Source of the DNA: Chloroflexota bacterium | Lineage (GTDB): Bacteria > Chloroflexota > Anaerolineae > Anaerolineales > UBA11579 | NCBI GenBank assembly: GCA_013112575.1 | Contig: JABFGG010000003.1 | Coordinates: 260,997 to 324,996 of the forward strand | DNA length: 64,000 nt | Direction of reading: 5' to 3' | Shown: one piece after another, positions 42,725-52,037 of the stretch | How the letters are laid out: each line of letters opens with the position of its first letter | How positions within the stretch are numbered: the stretch's first letter is position 1 | Made by a program: the position numbers and the translations under genes | The notes under the pieces: model-generated | Databases searched by the model: none | Told to the model about the DNA's origin: nothing | What the model saw: the letters and a program-made list of their open reading frames with translations, nothing else

Positions 42725-43837
42725 TCAAATGCTGTGGGCGCTGCCCGGATCGTCTTCAACGATCTCTTCGCTTTGGCCTTCAAGGTAATAACGCCGTACC
42801 GGTGTGATGCTTAGCAGATAGTCCTCATTTTTCGCCCATTGGGTCACTTTGCGAAGTTCTTCAAGGCCATCCTTCATGGCCCAACCAACCTGATTGCCAA
42901 AGCGGTAGGTCAGGAAGTAAGGATTGTCGTTATTCAGGTAACCCAAAACTGTGTCAATATCCTGGCATAACGTATCAGCTGCATGGTGCTGATTTACAGC
43001 GCGCAGGGTTTCCACGGGGAGACGTAAATTCTTGCGGAACACGTTGAGAATGACAGGTTGGTGGAACATACGCGCCAACGCCGGGCCATTCTCCATGTGT
43101 AACTCCGGCGGGATAGACACGGAAGAGTTCGTGCCGTTCAGGGCTTGAAGCTGTAACTCAAAGCGTTCATCGTTTATCTTCGGGCCGCGCATGACGTCTT
43201 CCGGAGGTATCAATTCTTCGATAGCCCTCATTACGGTTTCAGCCCCATCGGCAAACATCTGCTTTTTCGATATGCCTTCCCGGTCTTGAATCGGTGGGAT
43301 TGGCTTGCCCACGTTCATGACCATTTCCGGACGCTTTAATTCGAACATGCCTTTTAAGGCTCCGGCCACACCCCCAAAGCCAATGGGCAAAATAGGAGCC
43401 TGGGCGCGGTAGCTCAGCCAGGCTACACCACTCTGGGCTTTTTTTAGCTGGGTGGACCAGATGCCGCCTTCAGGGAATATGCCCACAATGCCGCCTTGAG
43501 CCAAAACTTCCAGCCCTTTCTCCATAGAAGCGCGGTCTGTGCTGCCGCGGCGCACGGGGATAAAACCGTAAGTGTGCACTACCCAGCCTAAACCCGGTTC
43601 GAAGGGCAGATCGCCAGCGCCCATCATCTCGATCTGCCAGGGGGAATAGACGACCATGAGGGCGACCTCGATGACGGCGATGTGGTTGCCCACTACAATC
43701 AATGGGCCACCCTTTGGGAAGTTTTCTTTATTGTTGACCTGGGTGCGTGAGAGGGTGTTAAATAGTCCGCGACCAAAGCCGCGCATTCCCGCGCGCAGGA
43801 TGCGCCGCCGCGGGGATTTCAGAGAATAGTCTGTCAT
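42725..43837 (-). CDS. PlsC-like 1-acyl-sn-glycerol-3-phosphate acyltransferase
   Basis: This 370-residue protein has the acyltransferase block I NHIAVIE (HX4E type), the block II GFIPVRRGS, and block III FPEGGIWS, followed by LPIGFGG. These lie within about residues 45-190. The C-terminal 170 residues are an extra domain with no family I recognise, longer than ordinary PlsC (about 240). It probably acylates lysophosphatidic acid or a similar lipid at the membrane surface. It is a single gene between the terminator and the GGDEF gene. Confidence 0.87.
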   Translation of the reverse strand: MTDYSLKSPRRRILRAGMRGFGRGLFNTLSRTQVNNKENFPKGGPLIVVGNHIAVIEVALMVVYSPWQIEMMGAGDLPFEPGLGWVVHTYGFIPVRRGSTDRASMEKGLEVLAQGGIVGIFPEGGIWSTQLKKAQSGVAWLSYRAQAPILPIGFGGVAGALKGMFELKRPEMVMNVGKPIPPIQDREGISKKQMFADGAETVMRAIEELIPPEDVMRGPKINDERFELQLQALNGTNSSVSIPPELHMENGPALARMFHQPVILNVFRKNLRLPVETLRAVNQHHAADTLCQDIDTVLGYLNNDNPYFLTYRFGNQVGWAMKDGLEELRKVTQWAKNEDYLLSITPVRRYYLEGQSEEIVEDDPGSAHSI

Positions 43838-43967
43838 GCAGTTTTTTGGGTCTTCGTGTCAGGGTTAGATTTACGCTATCGCCAATGGTAATGGTAGAAA
43901 GGGCCGCTCAGGCAGATAGTATAGCATCGGACTTGCACTAAATTGAGTAAGCTTGCCCAATATGGAT

Positions 43968-44621
43968 CTATGCGCCGTTCTTGCTGTTGTTCATGGCTTC
44001 TTCAGCCTGGCGTACAAGGGCATCAAGACCCAGCGTACTGTCTTCAGGTAAGGCAGAGATGCCGACATTGATCTTTATAGACACGCTTTCGTCTTTGTCG
44101 GTGGTAAGTGTTAAGGAGTCAATTTTTTCTTTGAGGCGCATCCCGATCTGTTCGGCCACGTCCTGTTCCGTATCCGGGAAGATACAAATGAATTGGTCGC
44201 CGACCCAACGGGCTAAGAGATCGTAGGGGCGAATGGTGTTGCGCATGGTATCTGCTACCGCTTCCAGTACCTGATCGCCGACGAGATTGCCGTGTTTGTC
44301 ATTGGTGGCTTTGAAGCTGTCGATGTCAAATAGCAACAAGGAAAGCGGTTCGATATCGCGGATGGCGCGCTGAATTTCAGCAGAGCCGCGGTCGTAAAAA
44401 GCACGCCGGTTCATCAAGCCTGTCAGCGAATCGGAGATCATTTGCCCGGATAGCAGACTTTTGCCTGCATCGCTATGCAGATCGACCAACAGCCATTGGG
44501 CTTTACTGCTGCTCACGGCCTCTAAATCTTCGGAATGGTGCGTTTCAAGGTCTGTGCTGCTCAAGGCTTCCTGGATAGCGGCTTGTCTTTCTTTATCGTT
44601 ACTAATGATGAGGATGTTCAT
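43968..44621 (-). CDS. Receiver-like + degenerate GGDEF protein
   Basis: This 217-residue protein has a short N-terminal receiver-like part (MNILIISNDKERQAAI, acidic but reduced) and a GGDEF domain (about 60-215) with DSLTGLMNRRAF and FDIDSFKATNDKHGNLVGDQ. The signature reads VGDQF in ARWVGDQFICIFP instead of GGDEF, so the first Gly and the Glu are lost. Active diguanylate cyclases need these for GTP and metal, so it probably lacks cyclase activity and binds nucleotide or protein instead. GAGG precedes the ATG. Neighbours are unrelated genes. Confidence 0.87.
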   Translation of the reverse strand: MNILIISNDKERQAAIQEALSSTDLETHHSEDLEAVSSSKAQWLLVDLHSDAGKSLLSGQMISDSLTGLMNRRAFYDRGSAEIQRAIRDIEPLSLLLFDIDSFKATNDKHGNLVGDQVLEAVADTMRNTIRPYDLLARWVGDQFICIFPDTEQDVAEQIGMRLKEKIDSLTLTTDKDESVSIKINVGISALPEDSTLGLDALVRQAEEAMNNSKNGA

Positions 44622-44781
44622 AGGAGTCCCTCAGGGCTAGCTGTGGATACATTTGTTAATACTATAAGCAGGCTTGCAAAAAATAGCAAGCAAACGAGGC
44701 ATAAATATCCTCTCAAAAACGTAATTTACGCGATAGTAAAATCAGTGAGATGTTCAGGCGCTTAGACCTGTTATTAACTGG

Positions 44782-44810
44782 GTAGGGGTGGGTTTCAAAC
44801 CCACCCCTAC
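44782..44810. repeat. REP-like palindrome
   Basis: GTAGGGGTGGGTTT and its complement face each other across one base. The GTAGGGG start and GC-rich palindromic form resemble the element at 17547-17566. Such elements are typically dispersed. Confidence 0.55.
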
Positions 44811-44821
44811 GACTTTTGGCA

Positions 44822-45418
44822 TCAAATGAGTCCTGCCAGGTTCAGGGCGGAATACACCAGGAACAATGAGAGGAGGGCGTTTACCCCAAGCTTGACCCGA
44901 GGATGATGCAAGTAGGTCTTGATGGCTGTTCCAAAAAGGGTCCACACAGAGATGGAGGTGAATGACGTAAAGGTCAATAGGATAACTGCGATGAGCAACG
45001 GCCCTGGTTGGTCAGTGATGGAAGCCAGGAATGTTGAAAACAAGGTCAAGCCGTAAACGATTAGTTTGGGGTTCAGAAGTTGTAAGAGCATGCCTTTTAT
45101 GAAACCCATTGGTTTGACGTTACCTTCGTCGAAGTTGTAGCTGGCCTGAAAAGTTCCATAGGCCAGATAGATGATGTAACCAGCACCTACATAGCGTAGT
45201 ACTGGTTCCATGAATGGGAAATATGCCAGTATGGAGGCTGAAGCCCAGGCACTCACCAGCATCATGAAGAAGAATCCAATTGAAATGCCAAGCAGGAAAT
45301 TGAAGGTTTTGCGATAGCCATGTAAGACGCCCATGGCCGCGCTGGTGATGTTGTTCGGCCCTGGGGTAAAGGTCGTGATCAGTACAAATGAAATAACGGA
45401 AAGCAGGTCTTCTGTCAT
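44822..45418 (-). CDS. LysE/RhtB-family amino-acid exporter
   Basis: This 198-residue membrane protein has about six TM helices. The N-terminal motif TPGPNNITSAAMGVLHGYRK is diagnostic of the family. The helical packing segment YIIYLAYGTFQA and the late LLNPKLIVYGLTLFSTF are also typical. Family members export amino acids such as lysine, homoserine or threonine. It lies 10 bp after the AraC regulator, its probable controller. Confidence 0.93.
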   Translation of the reverse strand: MTEDLLSVISFVLITTFTPGPNNITSAAMGVLHGYRKTFNFLLGISIGFFFMMLVSAWASASILAYFPFMEPVLRYVGAGYIIYLAYGTFQASYNFDEGNVKPMGFIKGMLLQLLNPKLIVYGLTLFSTFLASITDQPGPLLIAVILLTFTSFTSISVWTLFGTAIKTYLHHPRVKLGVNALLSLFLVYSALNLAGLI

Positions 45419-45428
45419 CGGGAAAGGG

Positions 45429-46256
45429 TTACAGTTGGCGAGCGTATTTCCCTGGGGTCACGCCAAGGGTTTGCTTGAAGCGTTGAGTGAAATGGCTTTG
45501 GCTGCTGAAACCGACATCCTGCGCAACCTGAGCCAGTGGCCTGCCTTGTGCTATAAATGCTTGCGCTTTTTGGATACGCAATGTGTCAAGGTAGGTGTGT
45601 GGTGGCATTCCGACCTCATCTCGGAAAACACGCAAGAAATAATAGCGGCTTAGATTGACGTGATCGGCTAATTTTGAGAGGGAAATGCTCTCTGCATAAT
45701 TCTCTTCGATGTATTGGCGGGCTTTCCTGACGGCTGCACGCTCTTGAGCGAACTTAGTGCTTTTATATGAAGCTTTGATCAGTCTTTTGGTCAATTGAGC
45801 AAGGGTTGAGACAAAGAGTGTTTCGTGCTCCAGGGAACCTGAGGTTTGAGTACTGGCCTGATGAAAAGAGCGCACTAAACGCACTAATTGAGGATCGTCT
45901 GATCGAGGCTTAGAGAAATTTGGAGTACTAGAATGCCGCCCTGTGATCTCGGATATCACCCTTCGCATATGTTCGGCAGTCGGATAAAAAGCGATAAATC
46001 CATAACCCTCTTCCGATATGGGCTCACCAGTATGTACGTCACCCGGGTTAAGCAGAATCAACCCGCCAACTGGGGTGACGTGTTTTTGTTTGCCCATGAT
46101 GAAGGATTGAACGCCGCGTTCGACAACGGCGATGACGTAATAGTCGTGACTGTGGCGTGGATAAGTGTGTGTGGAGTGGTAGGCCTGGAAGAGATTAAGT
46201 TTTAACTGGCGGTGATGCCAGAGGCGGCTCCATTCCTGGGTTTCCTTATTTTGCAT
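45429..46256 (-). CDS. AraC-family transcriptional regulator
   Basis: This protein has about 275 residues from MQNKETQEW (ATG 46254-46256, AAAGAG 6 nt upstream); a TTG at 46280 would add eight. The N-terminal cupin-like AraC ligand domain (about 15-150; YPRHSHDYYVIAVVERG, LLNPGDVHTGEP) is followed by the double HTH (about 180-275; SLSKLADHVNLSRYYFLRVF, LAQVAQDVGFSSQSHFTQRF, LGVTPGKYARQ). It is paired with a LysE exporter, a frequent AraC-LysE arrangement that exports an amino acid when the regulator senses it. The effector is unknown. Confidence 0.94.
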   Translation of the reverse strand: MQNKETQEWSRLWHHRQLKLNLFQAYHSTHTYPRHSHDYYVIAVVERGVQSFIMGKQKHVTPVGGLILLNPGDVHTGEPISEEGYGFIAFYPTAEHMRRVISEITGRHSSTPNFSKPRSDDPQLVRLVRSFHQASTQTSGSLEHETLFVSTLAQLTKRLIKASYKSTKFAQERAAVRKARQYIEENYAESISLSKLADHVNLSRYYFLRVFRDEVGMPPHTYLDTLRIQKAQAFIAQGRPLAQVAQDVGFSSQSHFTQRFKQTLGVTPGKYARQL

Positions 46257-46351
46257 ATCGTTCTCTTTAATATAGCGCAATGAGCCGACAATGTATGTCA
46301 GAATATTGCTCTCTTATTCGATTGGGGAAGTTGATTTCGGAAATGGAGATT

Positions 46352-47146
46352 CTAAGCGACTACACTATCAGCTACTTTGGTGAAGGCGATACGCTCGGGA
46401 TGTGAATATATGTTAAAGCGATGACCGCGGGCATAGCCTATCAGGGTGATACCTTTGCGTTGGGCTAATTCAACGGATTGCGAAGTGGGTGACGTGCGCG
46501 AGATAACAACAGAAGCACCCAGGCGAGCAGATTTTTGCAGCATTTCCGAACTGATGCGCCCGGTTGAAACGACCACGCGTGGATCAATGTCGAGGTCATC
46601 CAGCAAAAGGTGCCCGGCTAGTTTATCGAGGGTATTGTGGCGACCGACATCATCTGTGCGAATCACCAGCTTGTGACCATCGCTTATGGCGGAGGAATGC
46701 ACCCCACCGGATTGGCGATAAAGTTCCTGGGCTTCAAATAGCTGGCGTATCAGACTGAGGACTTGTTGCGGCTCCAACCGGAGACTATCGGCCGGGATGG
46801 CTTGCATGTCTTCGGCCTCCACGCTGGAGTAGCCACCGGTGCAGCCGGAAGTGCGTTTCCAGCTTTTGGGTTCTTCCACATTCTTGTGCAACCATACGTC
46901 CACATTAGCTTCGTTCTTGCAGATATAGACGTCCGCGATCTCTGACTGGTCTTCGATGATGCCTTCGTTGAAAAGGAAGCCAACTGCCTGAGCTGCTAGG
47001 TCTGTGGGGCTGCACATAAAGGTCAGCCATACTTGCCCATTGACGGTCAATGAAACGGCATGTTCGGCTATCACCCCCGCATCGATCATGTTGGCCTCTC
47101 CGTGTTCGTAAGCCTGGTACTGGATGATCTCGAAAGCTTTACCCAT
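46352..47146 (-). CDS. fdhD: Formate dehydrogenase accessory sulfurtransferase FdhD
   Basis: This 264-residue protein has TSGCTGGYSS (Cys near residue 100), GGVHSSAI, DVGRHNTLDKLAGHLL, STGRISSEMLQKSARLG and GYARGHRFNIY, all diagnostic of FdhD. The family carries sulfur from IscS to the molybdenum cofactor of formate dehydrogenase. E. coli FdhD has a Cys-x-x-Cys loop; only one Cys is present here, corresponding to the essential one. It is the last gene of the formate dehydrogenase operon, 42 bp after the catalytic subunit. Confidence 0.95.
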   Translation of the reverse strand: MGKAFEIIQYQAYEHGEANMIDAGVIAEHAVSLTVNGQVWLTFMCSPTDLAAQAVGFLFNEGIIEDQSEIADVYICKNEANVDVWLHKNVEEPKSWKRTSGCTGGYSSVEAEDMQAIPADSLRLEPQQVLSLIRQLFEAQELYRQSGGVHSSAISDGHKLVIRTDDVGRHNTLDKLAGHLLLDDLDIDPRVVVSTGRISSEMLQKSARLGASVVISRTSPTSQSVELAQRKGITLIGYARGHRFNIYSHPERIAFTKVADSVVA

Positions 47147-47188
47147 AAGGCATCCTTTTGTTACATGAGTCCAATAGAGCAGTAATTT

Positions 47189-49291
47189 CTAATTCAGTTT
47201 TTCCAGGGCCACGGCAGACATCTTGTAATCCGGGATTTTTGCCTGCGGGTCGCGTGCATCTAGGGTGAGTTCGTTGGCCGCAGCCTCGGCGAAGTGGAAG
47301 GGGATGAAGACTGTGCCGGTGGGGGAGCGTTCGGTGACGAGTGTACGCACCTGAATCTCACCGCGGCGGGAGCGCACCTTGATCCAGTCTCCGGCGGCAA
47401 TGCCCAGGTTCTCAGCGTCGTTGGGGTGCACCTCTACTGTTGGTTCCGGATAGATATCTTCGAGCTTGGAACGACGTGTCATGGTGCCACCATGCCAGTG
47501 ATAGAGCACACGTCCGGTTGAAAGAATGAAGGGGTATTCGTCGTTGGGTAGCTCGGCAGAAGGGCGGTAATCCAGGGGAGTCAGGCGACCGCGGCCGCTG
47601 GGGAAATCATCTTCAAACAAGTATGGCGTGCCGGGGTGGTCCTCGCTGGGGCAAGGCCAGTGAACGCCATCCTCGCGTTGCAGGCGAGCGTGGCTGATGC
47701 CCTGGAAATCAGGCGTAAGTCTCGCCATTTCGTCCCAGATGGCAGAGGGATCATCAAATTCAAATCCGGCGCTTTCTTCGCGTCCGAGTTCGGTTTCAAG
47801 GCGTTGGGCCAGTTCACTCAAGATGACCCAGTCATCGCGTGCTTCTCCTGGGGCAGGCACTGCGGGTCGGATGAGCTGCACCCGGCGGTCGCTGTTGGTG
47901 AAGGTGCCGGCCTTCTCGGCGAAACTGGTGGCTGGCAGGATGATGTCGGCGTATTCAGCGGTCTCGTTAAAGAAGATATCTTGCAACAACACGAACTCCA
48001 GCGATGCCATCACGTGGCGGGCGTGGCGCAAGTCTGGCTCGCTCATCATAGGGTTTTCGCCCATCACGAAGTAGGCCTTGATGCCACCCTGTTCAGCAGC
48101 ATCAACCATTTCCATAGTGGTCAGGCCAACATCAGGATTGAGTTGGATGCCCCAATCGTTCTCGAATTTACCGCGGATGTCGGGGTCATTTACAAGTTGG
48201 TAGCCGGGGAATACGTTGGGTAGGCCACCCGAGTCGGAGCAGCCCTGTACGTTGTTCTGACCGCGCAGGGGGTTAAGCCCAGTACCAGGTTTGCCAATAT
48301 GCCCGGTGATGAGAGCCAGGTTGGCCAATGAGACGGCATTGTCCGTGCCGTGTACGCTCTGGCTGATGCCCATGCCCCAATAAATGGCGGCACGTTCAGC
48401 ATTGGCATACATGCGGGCGGCATCGCGTATCTGGTCTGCAGGTACACCGGAAAGTCCTTCGGCCCATTCGGGGGTGCAGTCTGCCAGGCTTTTGGCATAT
48501 TCGCCAAAACCTTCGGTGCGGTCGTCAATGAAATCCGAATTGTAGAGTTCTTCATGGACGATGACGTGGGCCATGGCCTGGAAAATGGCTACATCGGTAC
48601 CGGGTTTCTGGCGCAGCCAATGGTCCGCGAATTCAGTCATTTCGATCTGGCGAGGATCGATCACGGCCAATTTAGCGCCATTGCGCACTACAGCTTCTCG
48701 TAAAAAGGTGCTGATGACAGGATGCGTTTCGGTGGTATTGGAGCCAGTCACGATAAAGGCGTCCAAGTCTTTCATCTCTGCAATGGAATTGGACATGGCC
48801 GAGGAACCAATGGTGAGTTGCAGACCGGCCACGGAGGCGGCATGGCACAGGCGGGCACAGTGGTCTACGTTGTTGGTGCCCAGTACACCACGCACCAGCT
48901 TCTGGAATATATAGTTGTCTTCGTTGGTGGCTTTGGCGGAACAGAAGGTGCCAACGGCATCGCCACCGTGTTGTGCCACAATAGCAGCCAGTTTTTCGGC
49001 AGCCAGGTCCAAGGCTTCTTCCCAGGTTGCTTCGCGGAAACCTTCCAGACCCACGGCTTTGCGCGGGCTTTCTCCAATGTCTTTGCGGATGAGTGGTTTT
49101 TTGAGGCGCGAGGGATGTTGCACGAAGTCAATGCCGAAACGGCCCTTGGCGCATAGGCGCCCGAAATTGGGGGCTACATCAAAGGGCGCTTCCACCCGGA
49201 AGATCTGGTCCTCTTTGATGTACATATCGATCTGGCAACCGACCCCACAATAAGGGCAGGTGCTGCGCACGACTTCCTGGGCTTCGATCAT
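47189..49291 (-). CDS. fdhA: Formate dehydrogenase catalytic (alpha) subunit
   Basis: This 700-residue molybdoprotein has an N-terminal 4Fe-4S motif (CPYCGVGC...CAKG, about residues 12-50) and a molybdopterin domain. The metal-ligand Cys followed by His is in ARLCHAAS (near residue 140); the codon is TGC, so the enzyme is a Cys and not a selenocysteine form. NPLRGQNNVQGCSD and the C-terminal dinucleotide-binding domain (about 570-695; HWHGGTMTRRS, IPFHFAEAAAN) fit. It oxidises formate to CO2 and passes electrons through the diaphorase units encoded upstream to NAD. The domain for extra Fe-S clusters is a separate gene (49313). Confidence 0.95.
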   Translation of the reverse strand: MIEAQEVVRSTCPYCGVGCQIDMYIKEDQIFRVEAPFDVAPNFGRLCAKGRFGIDFVQHPSRLKKPLIRKDIGESPRKAVGLEGFREATWEEALDLAAEKLAAIVAQHGGDAVGTFCSAKATNEDNYIFQKLVRGVLGTNNVDHCARLCHAASVAGLQLTIGSSAMSNSIAEMKDLDAFIVTGSNTTETHPVISTFLREAVVRNGAKLAVIDPRQIEMTEFADHWLRQKPGTDVAIFQAMAHVIVHEELYNSDFIDDRTEGFGEYAKSLADCTPEWAEGLSGVPADQIRDAARMYANAERAAIYWGMGISQSVHGTDNAVSLANLALITGHIGKPGTGLNPLRGQNNVQGCSDSGGLPNVFPGYQLVNDPDIRGKFENDWGIQLNPDVGLTTMEMVDAAEQGGIKAYFVMGENPMMSEPDLRHARHVMASLEFVLLQDIFFNETAEYADIILPATSFAEKAGTFTNSDRRVQLIRPAVPAPGEARDDWVILSELAQRLETELGREESAGFEFDDPSAIWDEMARLTPDFQGISHARLQREDGVHWPCPSEDHPGTPYLFEDDFPSGRGRLTPLDYRPSAELPNDEYPFILSTGRVLYHWHGGTMTRRSKLEDIYPEPTVEVHPNDAENLGIAAGDWIKVRSRRGEIQVRTLVTERSPTGTVFIPFHFAEAAANELTLDARDPQAKIPDYKMSAVALEKLN

Positions 49292-49312
49292 AAGAACTTC
49301 TCCAAACGATAT

Positions 49313-50008
49313 TTACTTCCGGGGCATTTGCTTGCGCTGTTTGCGTTTTTCCTGGCGGATCTGGTCGTAGTTCAAACCTTGGTCCATGAAGAACTCGGTC
49401 TTACTGACCAGGGCATTGCTGGGGCAAACCGCCACACAGTTGCCACAGAACACGCAGGTAGTTTCGGGCATGGGGGCATCAAAAAAGGTCGAGATCTTGC
49501 TTTCGTAGCCACGTCCACCGGTGGAAAGGGAATAGGTGAATTGCAGGTCGTCGCCGCAGGCCTGTACGCAACGCCAGCACATGACACATTTCTCATAGTC
49601 ACGTACGTAAAAAGGGTTGTCATCCAGGACTTGCGCGTCGCGTACTTGGGCATTCGGGAAGCGTTGTCGGTCAGCCTGGTAGTCATCCATCTGAATTTGC
49701 AAGTCCGGGGCCTGGCTCAAATCTACAGTGGCGTTGAGCATTTCTAAAATGGTGCGGCGGGCATGCTGGACACGTTCGCTATCTGTGTGGACGTGCATAT
49801 CCTGGCTAACAGGCGTTACACAAGCTGGAGCCAGCACACGCCAGCCATCCACTTCTACCACGCACTGGCGGCATAAACCCTCGGAAGTAGTGGCCTCGTG
49901 ATAACAGATCACAGGTGTATCTACATCAATCTTGCGGGCGGCTTCCATCAAGGTCGTGCCTTCCGCCACGCTGACGGGCTTGCCATCAATGCTCAATTTT
50001 ACGGTCAT
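49313..50008 (-). CDS. Fe-S subunit of NAD-linked formate dehydrogenase (NuoG/HoxU-like)
   Basis: This 231-residue protein has a 2Fe-2S ferredoxin-like domain (about 1-75; CYHEATTSEGLCRQC and ACVTP), a His/Cys-free linker and two 4Fe-4S motifs (CVMCWRCVQACGDDL near 140; CVFCGNCVAVCPSNAL near 188). It corresponds to the N-terminal domain of NuoG or HoxU, here separate from the catalytic subunit. It should conduct electrons between the molybdenum site and FMN. It lies between the fused diaphorase and the catalytic gene, with 38- and 21-bp gaps. Confidence 0.92.
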   Translation of the reverse strand: MTVKLSIDGKPVSVAEGTTLMEAARKIDVDTPVICYHEATTSEGLCRQCVVEVDGWRVLAPACVTPVSQDMHVHTDSERVQHARRTILEMLNATVDLSQAPDLQIQMDDYQADRQRFPNAQVRDAQVLDDNPFYVRDYEKCVMCWRCVQACGDDLQFTYSLSTGGRGYESKISTFFDAPMPETTCVFCGNCVAVCPSNALVSKTEFFMDQGLNYDQIRQEKRKQRKQMPRK

Positions 50009-50046
50009 GAATGCTCCAATGATAATGGGTAAAGCTTTGAGCCAAA

Positions 50047-51789
50047 TTAATTCGGTGAAACTGTTATTTCTTCAAATAGTTCAGGCCAATGTTCCATCGC
50101 ACTTAAAACTGCTGTCGCTGCGGTTTGTCCGAGGCCACACAGGGAGGCGTCGGTCATCGTCCAGCCAACGTCGTTGAGCCGTTCAAGGTCTCCGGGCAGA
50201 GCTGCACCGTGGTTGACGCGTTCCAGTATCTCAAGCTGGCGCTGGGTGCCCAACTGGCAGGGATAACATTTGCCACAGCTTTCGTGGGCAAAGAAATGGC
50301 CGAGTTCAACCAGGGCCTGGCGGATGTCACGTGTACCGTTAAAGATCATGACAACGCCCGAACCCAGAGATAGCTGGGCGGCACGCGTGTCTTCAAATGT
50401 CAGGGGCAGGTCCAATTGGGCAGGCGTGATGAAGTTGCCAGCCGCGCCGCCGAAAAGGATGGCTTGTAATTCAGCCTTGCCAACTAGCCCGCCAGCTTGT
50501 TCATAGATCAGTTCTCTCAGCGTGGTCTTTTCGGTGACTTCATAAACCCCAGGTTTGACAACATCGCCGGAGAGACAGAACAAGCGCGGTCCGGGCGAGC
50601 CTTCCGTGCCATACTGGCGATACTGGTCTGGGCCAATGCGCATGAGCAGGGATACGTTGGCAAGCGTCTCCACGTTATTGATAGCAGTGGGCTTGTTGAA
50701 AAGGCCGTGGGTAGTGGGGAAGGGGGGCTTGATACGGGGGAAACCGCGTTTGCCTTCAATGGCTTCAAACAGGGCGGTTTCTTCGCCGCAGATATAGGCT
50801 CCGGCGCCGGAGCGCATTTCCAGGTCGAAATCAAAACCTTCCACCCCCTGAATGTCTTTGCCGAGATAATTCTGTTCGTAGGCGGCAGCTATGACTTGCT
50901 CGAAGATGCGTTGGGCACGCGGGTATTCGCCGCGGATGAAGATGTAGCCTTTCTTGGCGCTGATGGTATAGGCGGCAGTCAGCATGCCTTCCAGGACACT
51001 GAAGGGGTCTTCTTCCAAGATGACGCGGTCCTTGAAGGTGCCGGGTTCTGACTCGTCGGCATTGCACACGATGTATTTGGTGTCATCCAGGGCGTTGGCA
51101 GCCCCCTCCCATTTGATGCCGGTGGGAAAGGCGGCACCCCCACGGCCCATCAGGCCTGCAGTTTTAATGTCAGCAATGACGTCTTCTGGTGATTTCGCAA
51201 GCACATTGTGCAGTCCGGCGAAGCCATCATGCTCCAGGTAGTCTTCCAGGCTGGTGGGGACAACCACCCCACAGCGGGCCGTCAGGGGTCGCTCATCACC
51301 ATAGATGATGCCTTGCGGGGCTTCGGCATCGCCACTGATGAGCGAGGTGGCTTTGTCGGCTGTGGCCTGGCTGACGGGTTCTTCGCCGCGTAAAGCTGCA
51401 GGGGCGTGCTCACACATGCCCAGGCAGGGCACACTCTCAACGAAAAACTGGCCATCTGGTGTAGCCTGGTTAGGCGTTGTGTTTAATTGCGCCGTAAGTG
51501 CATCAACACTCTCGGCGCTGCCCGCCAGTGAGCAGGCGGGGCTGTCACACACTCGGATGATGGTTTCCGCAGTAGGTTTGTCGAAGAGCAGCGTGTAAAA
51601 CTCGATTACGCCAGTTACATCTGCAAGGGGGACACGCAGAGCTTTGCCGATCAGGCTGGCATGTTCTTTGGATATATGGTTGTAGCGGTTTTGGGCTTCT
51701 AAAAGAGCGGGCAGCAGCATGGTACGGCCCTGAGGGGTAATGGCATGCAGATACTCTTTAAAAGTCTGGCCAATAGACTTATCGTGCAA
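50047..51789 (-). CDS. Fused NuoE-NuoF-like diaphorase subunit of formate dehydrogenase
   Basis: This 580-residue protein has an N-terminal thioredoxin-like 2Fe-2S domain (about 20-155; VCDSPACSLAG and VPCLGMCEHAP) fused to a NuoF-like flavoprotein. The latter has the FMN/NADH site (GLMGRGGAAFPTGIKWEGA, about 215-235; NADESEPGTFKDR), a SLBB region and a C-terminal 4Fe-4S motif (ESCGKCYPC...C). It matches FdsG and FdsB joined. The start is a TTG (51787-51789) with GGAGAG about 6 nt upstream, supported because the next Met would cut into the first helix. It is the first gene of the fdh operon and transfers electrons to NAD. Confidence 0.93.
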   Translation of the reverse strand: MHDKSIGQTFKEYLHAITPQGRTMLLPALLEAQNRYNHISKEHASLIGKALRVPLADVTGVIEFYTLLFDKPTAETIIRVCDSPACSLAGSAESVDALTAQLNTTPNQATPDGQFFVESVPCLGMCEHAPAALRGEEPVSQATADKATSLISGDAEAPQGIIYGDERPLTARCGVVVPTSLEDYLEHDGFAGLHNVLAKSPEDVIADIKTAGLMGRGGAAFPTGIKWEGAANALDDTKYIVCNADESEPGTFKDRVILEEDPFSVLEGMLTAAYTISAKKGYIFIRGEYPRAQRIFEQVIAAAYEQNYLGKDIQGVEGFDFDLEMRSGAGAYICGEETALFEAIEGKRGFPRIKPPFPTTHGLFNKPTAINNVETLANVSLLMRIGPDQYRQYGTEGSPGPRLFCLSGDVVKPGVYEVTEKTTLRELIYEQAGGLVGKAELQAILFGGAAGNFITPAQLDLPLTFEDTRAAQLSLGSGVVMIFNGTRDIRQALVELGHFFAHESCGKCYPCQLGTQRQLEILERVNHGAALPGDLERLNDVGWTMTDASLCGLGQTAATAVLSAMEHWPELFEEITVSPN

Positions 51790-52037
51790 GCTACTCTCTC
51801 CGTAAACAGAATTAATCTGAGCTCCCCTGCTAACCCGTATATCTTAAGTGATTTCTATATCCTTGTCGAGCAGTCGTGTGTATACATGTTCAGACTGGAA
51901 GGCTCTGTGAGCAAGAATGAACCAAGTCTGCTGATTGACAGTATCATATGTGAGTGGAGGATATTCGGCCAGTTTGGAAGCTCCTGGTCCGAAAATATAT
52001 ACTTGCCTAGTTTTTTAATCATAAGAAGGGAAAGACC

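Noticed and set aside
47189..49291. Formate dehydrogenase alpha subunit as a selenocysteine enzyme
   Set aside because: The metal-ligand codon in the ARLCHAAS motif is TGC, so it is the cysteine form; no in-frame TGA exists.
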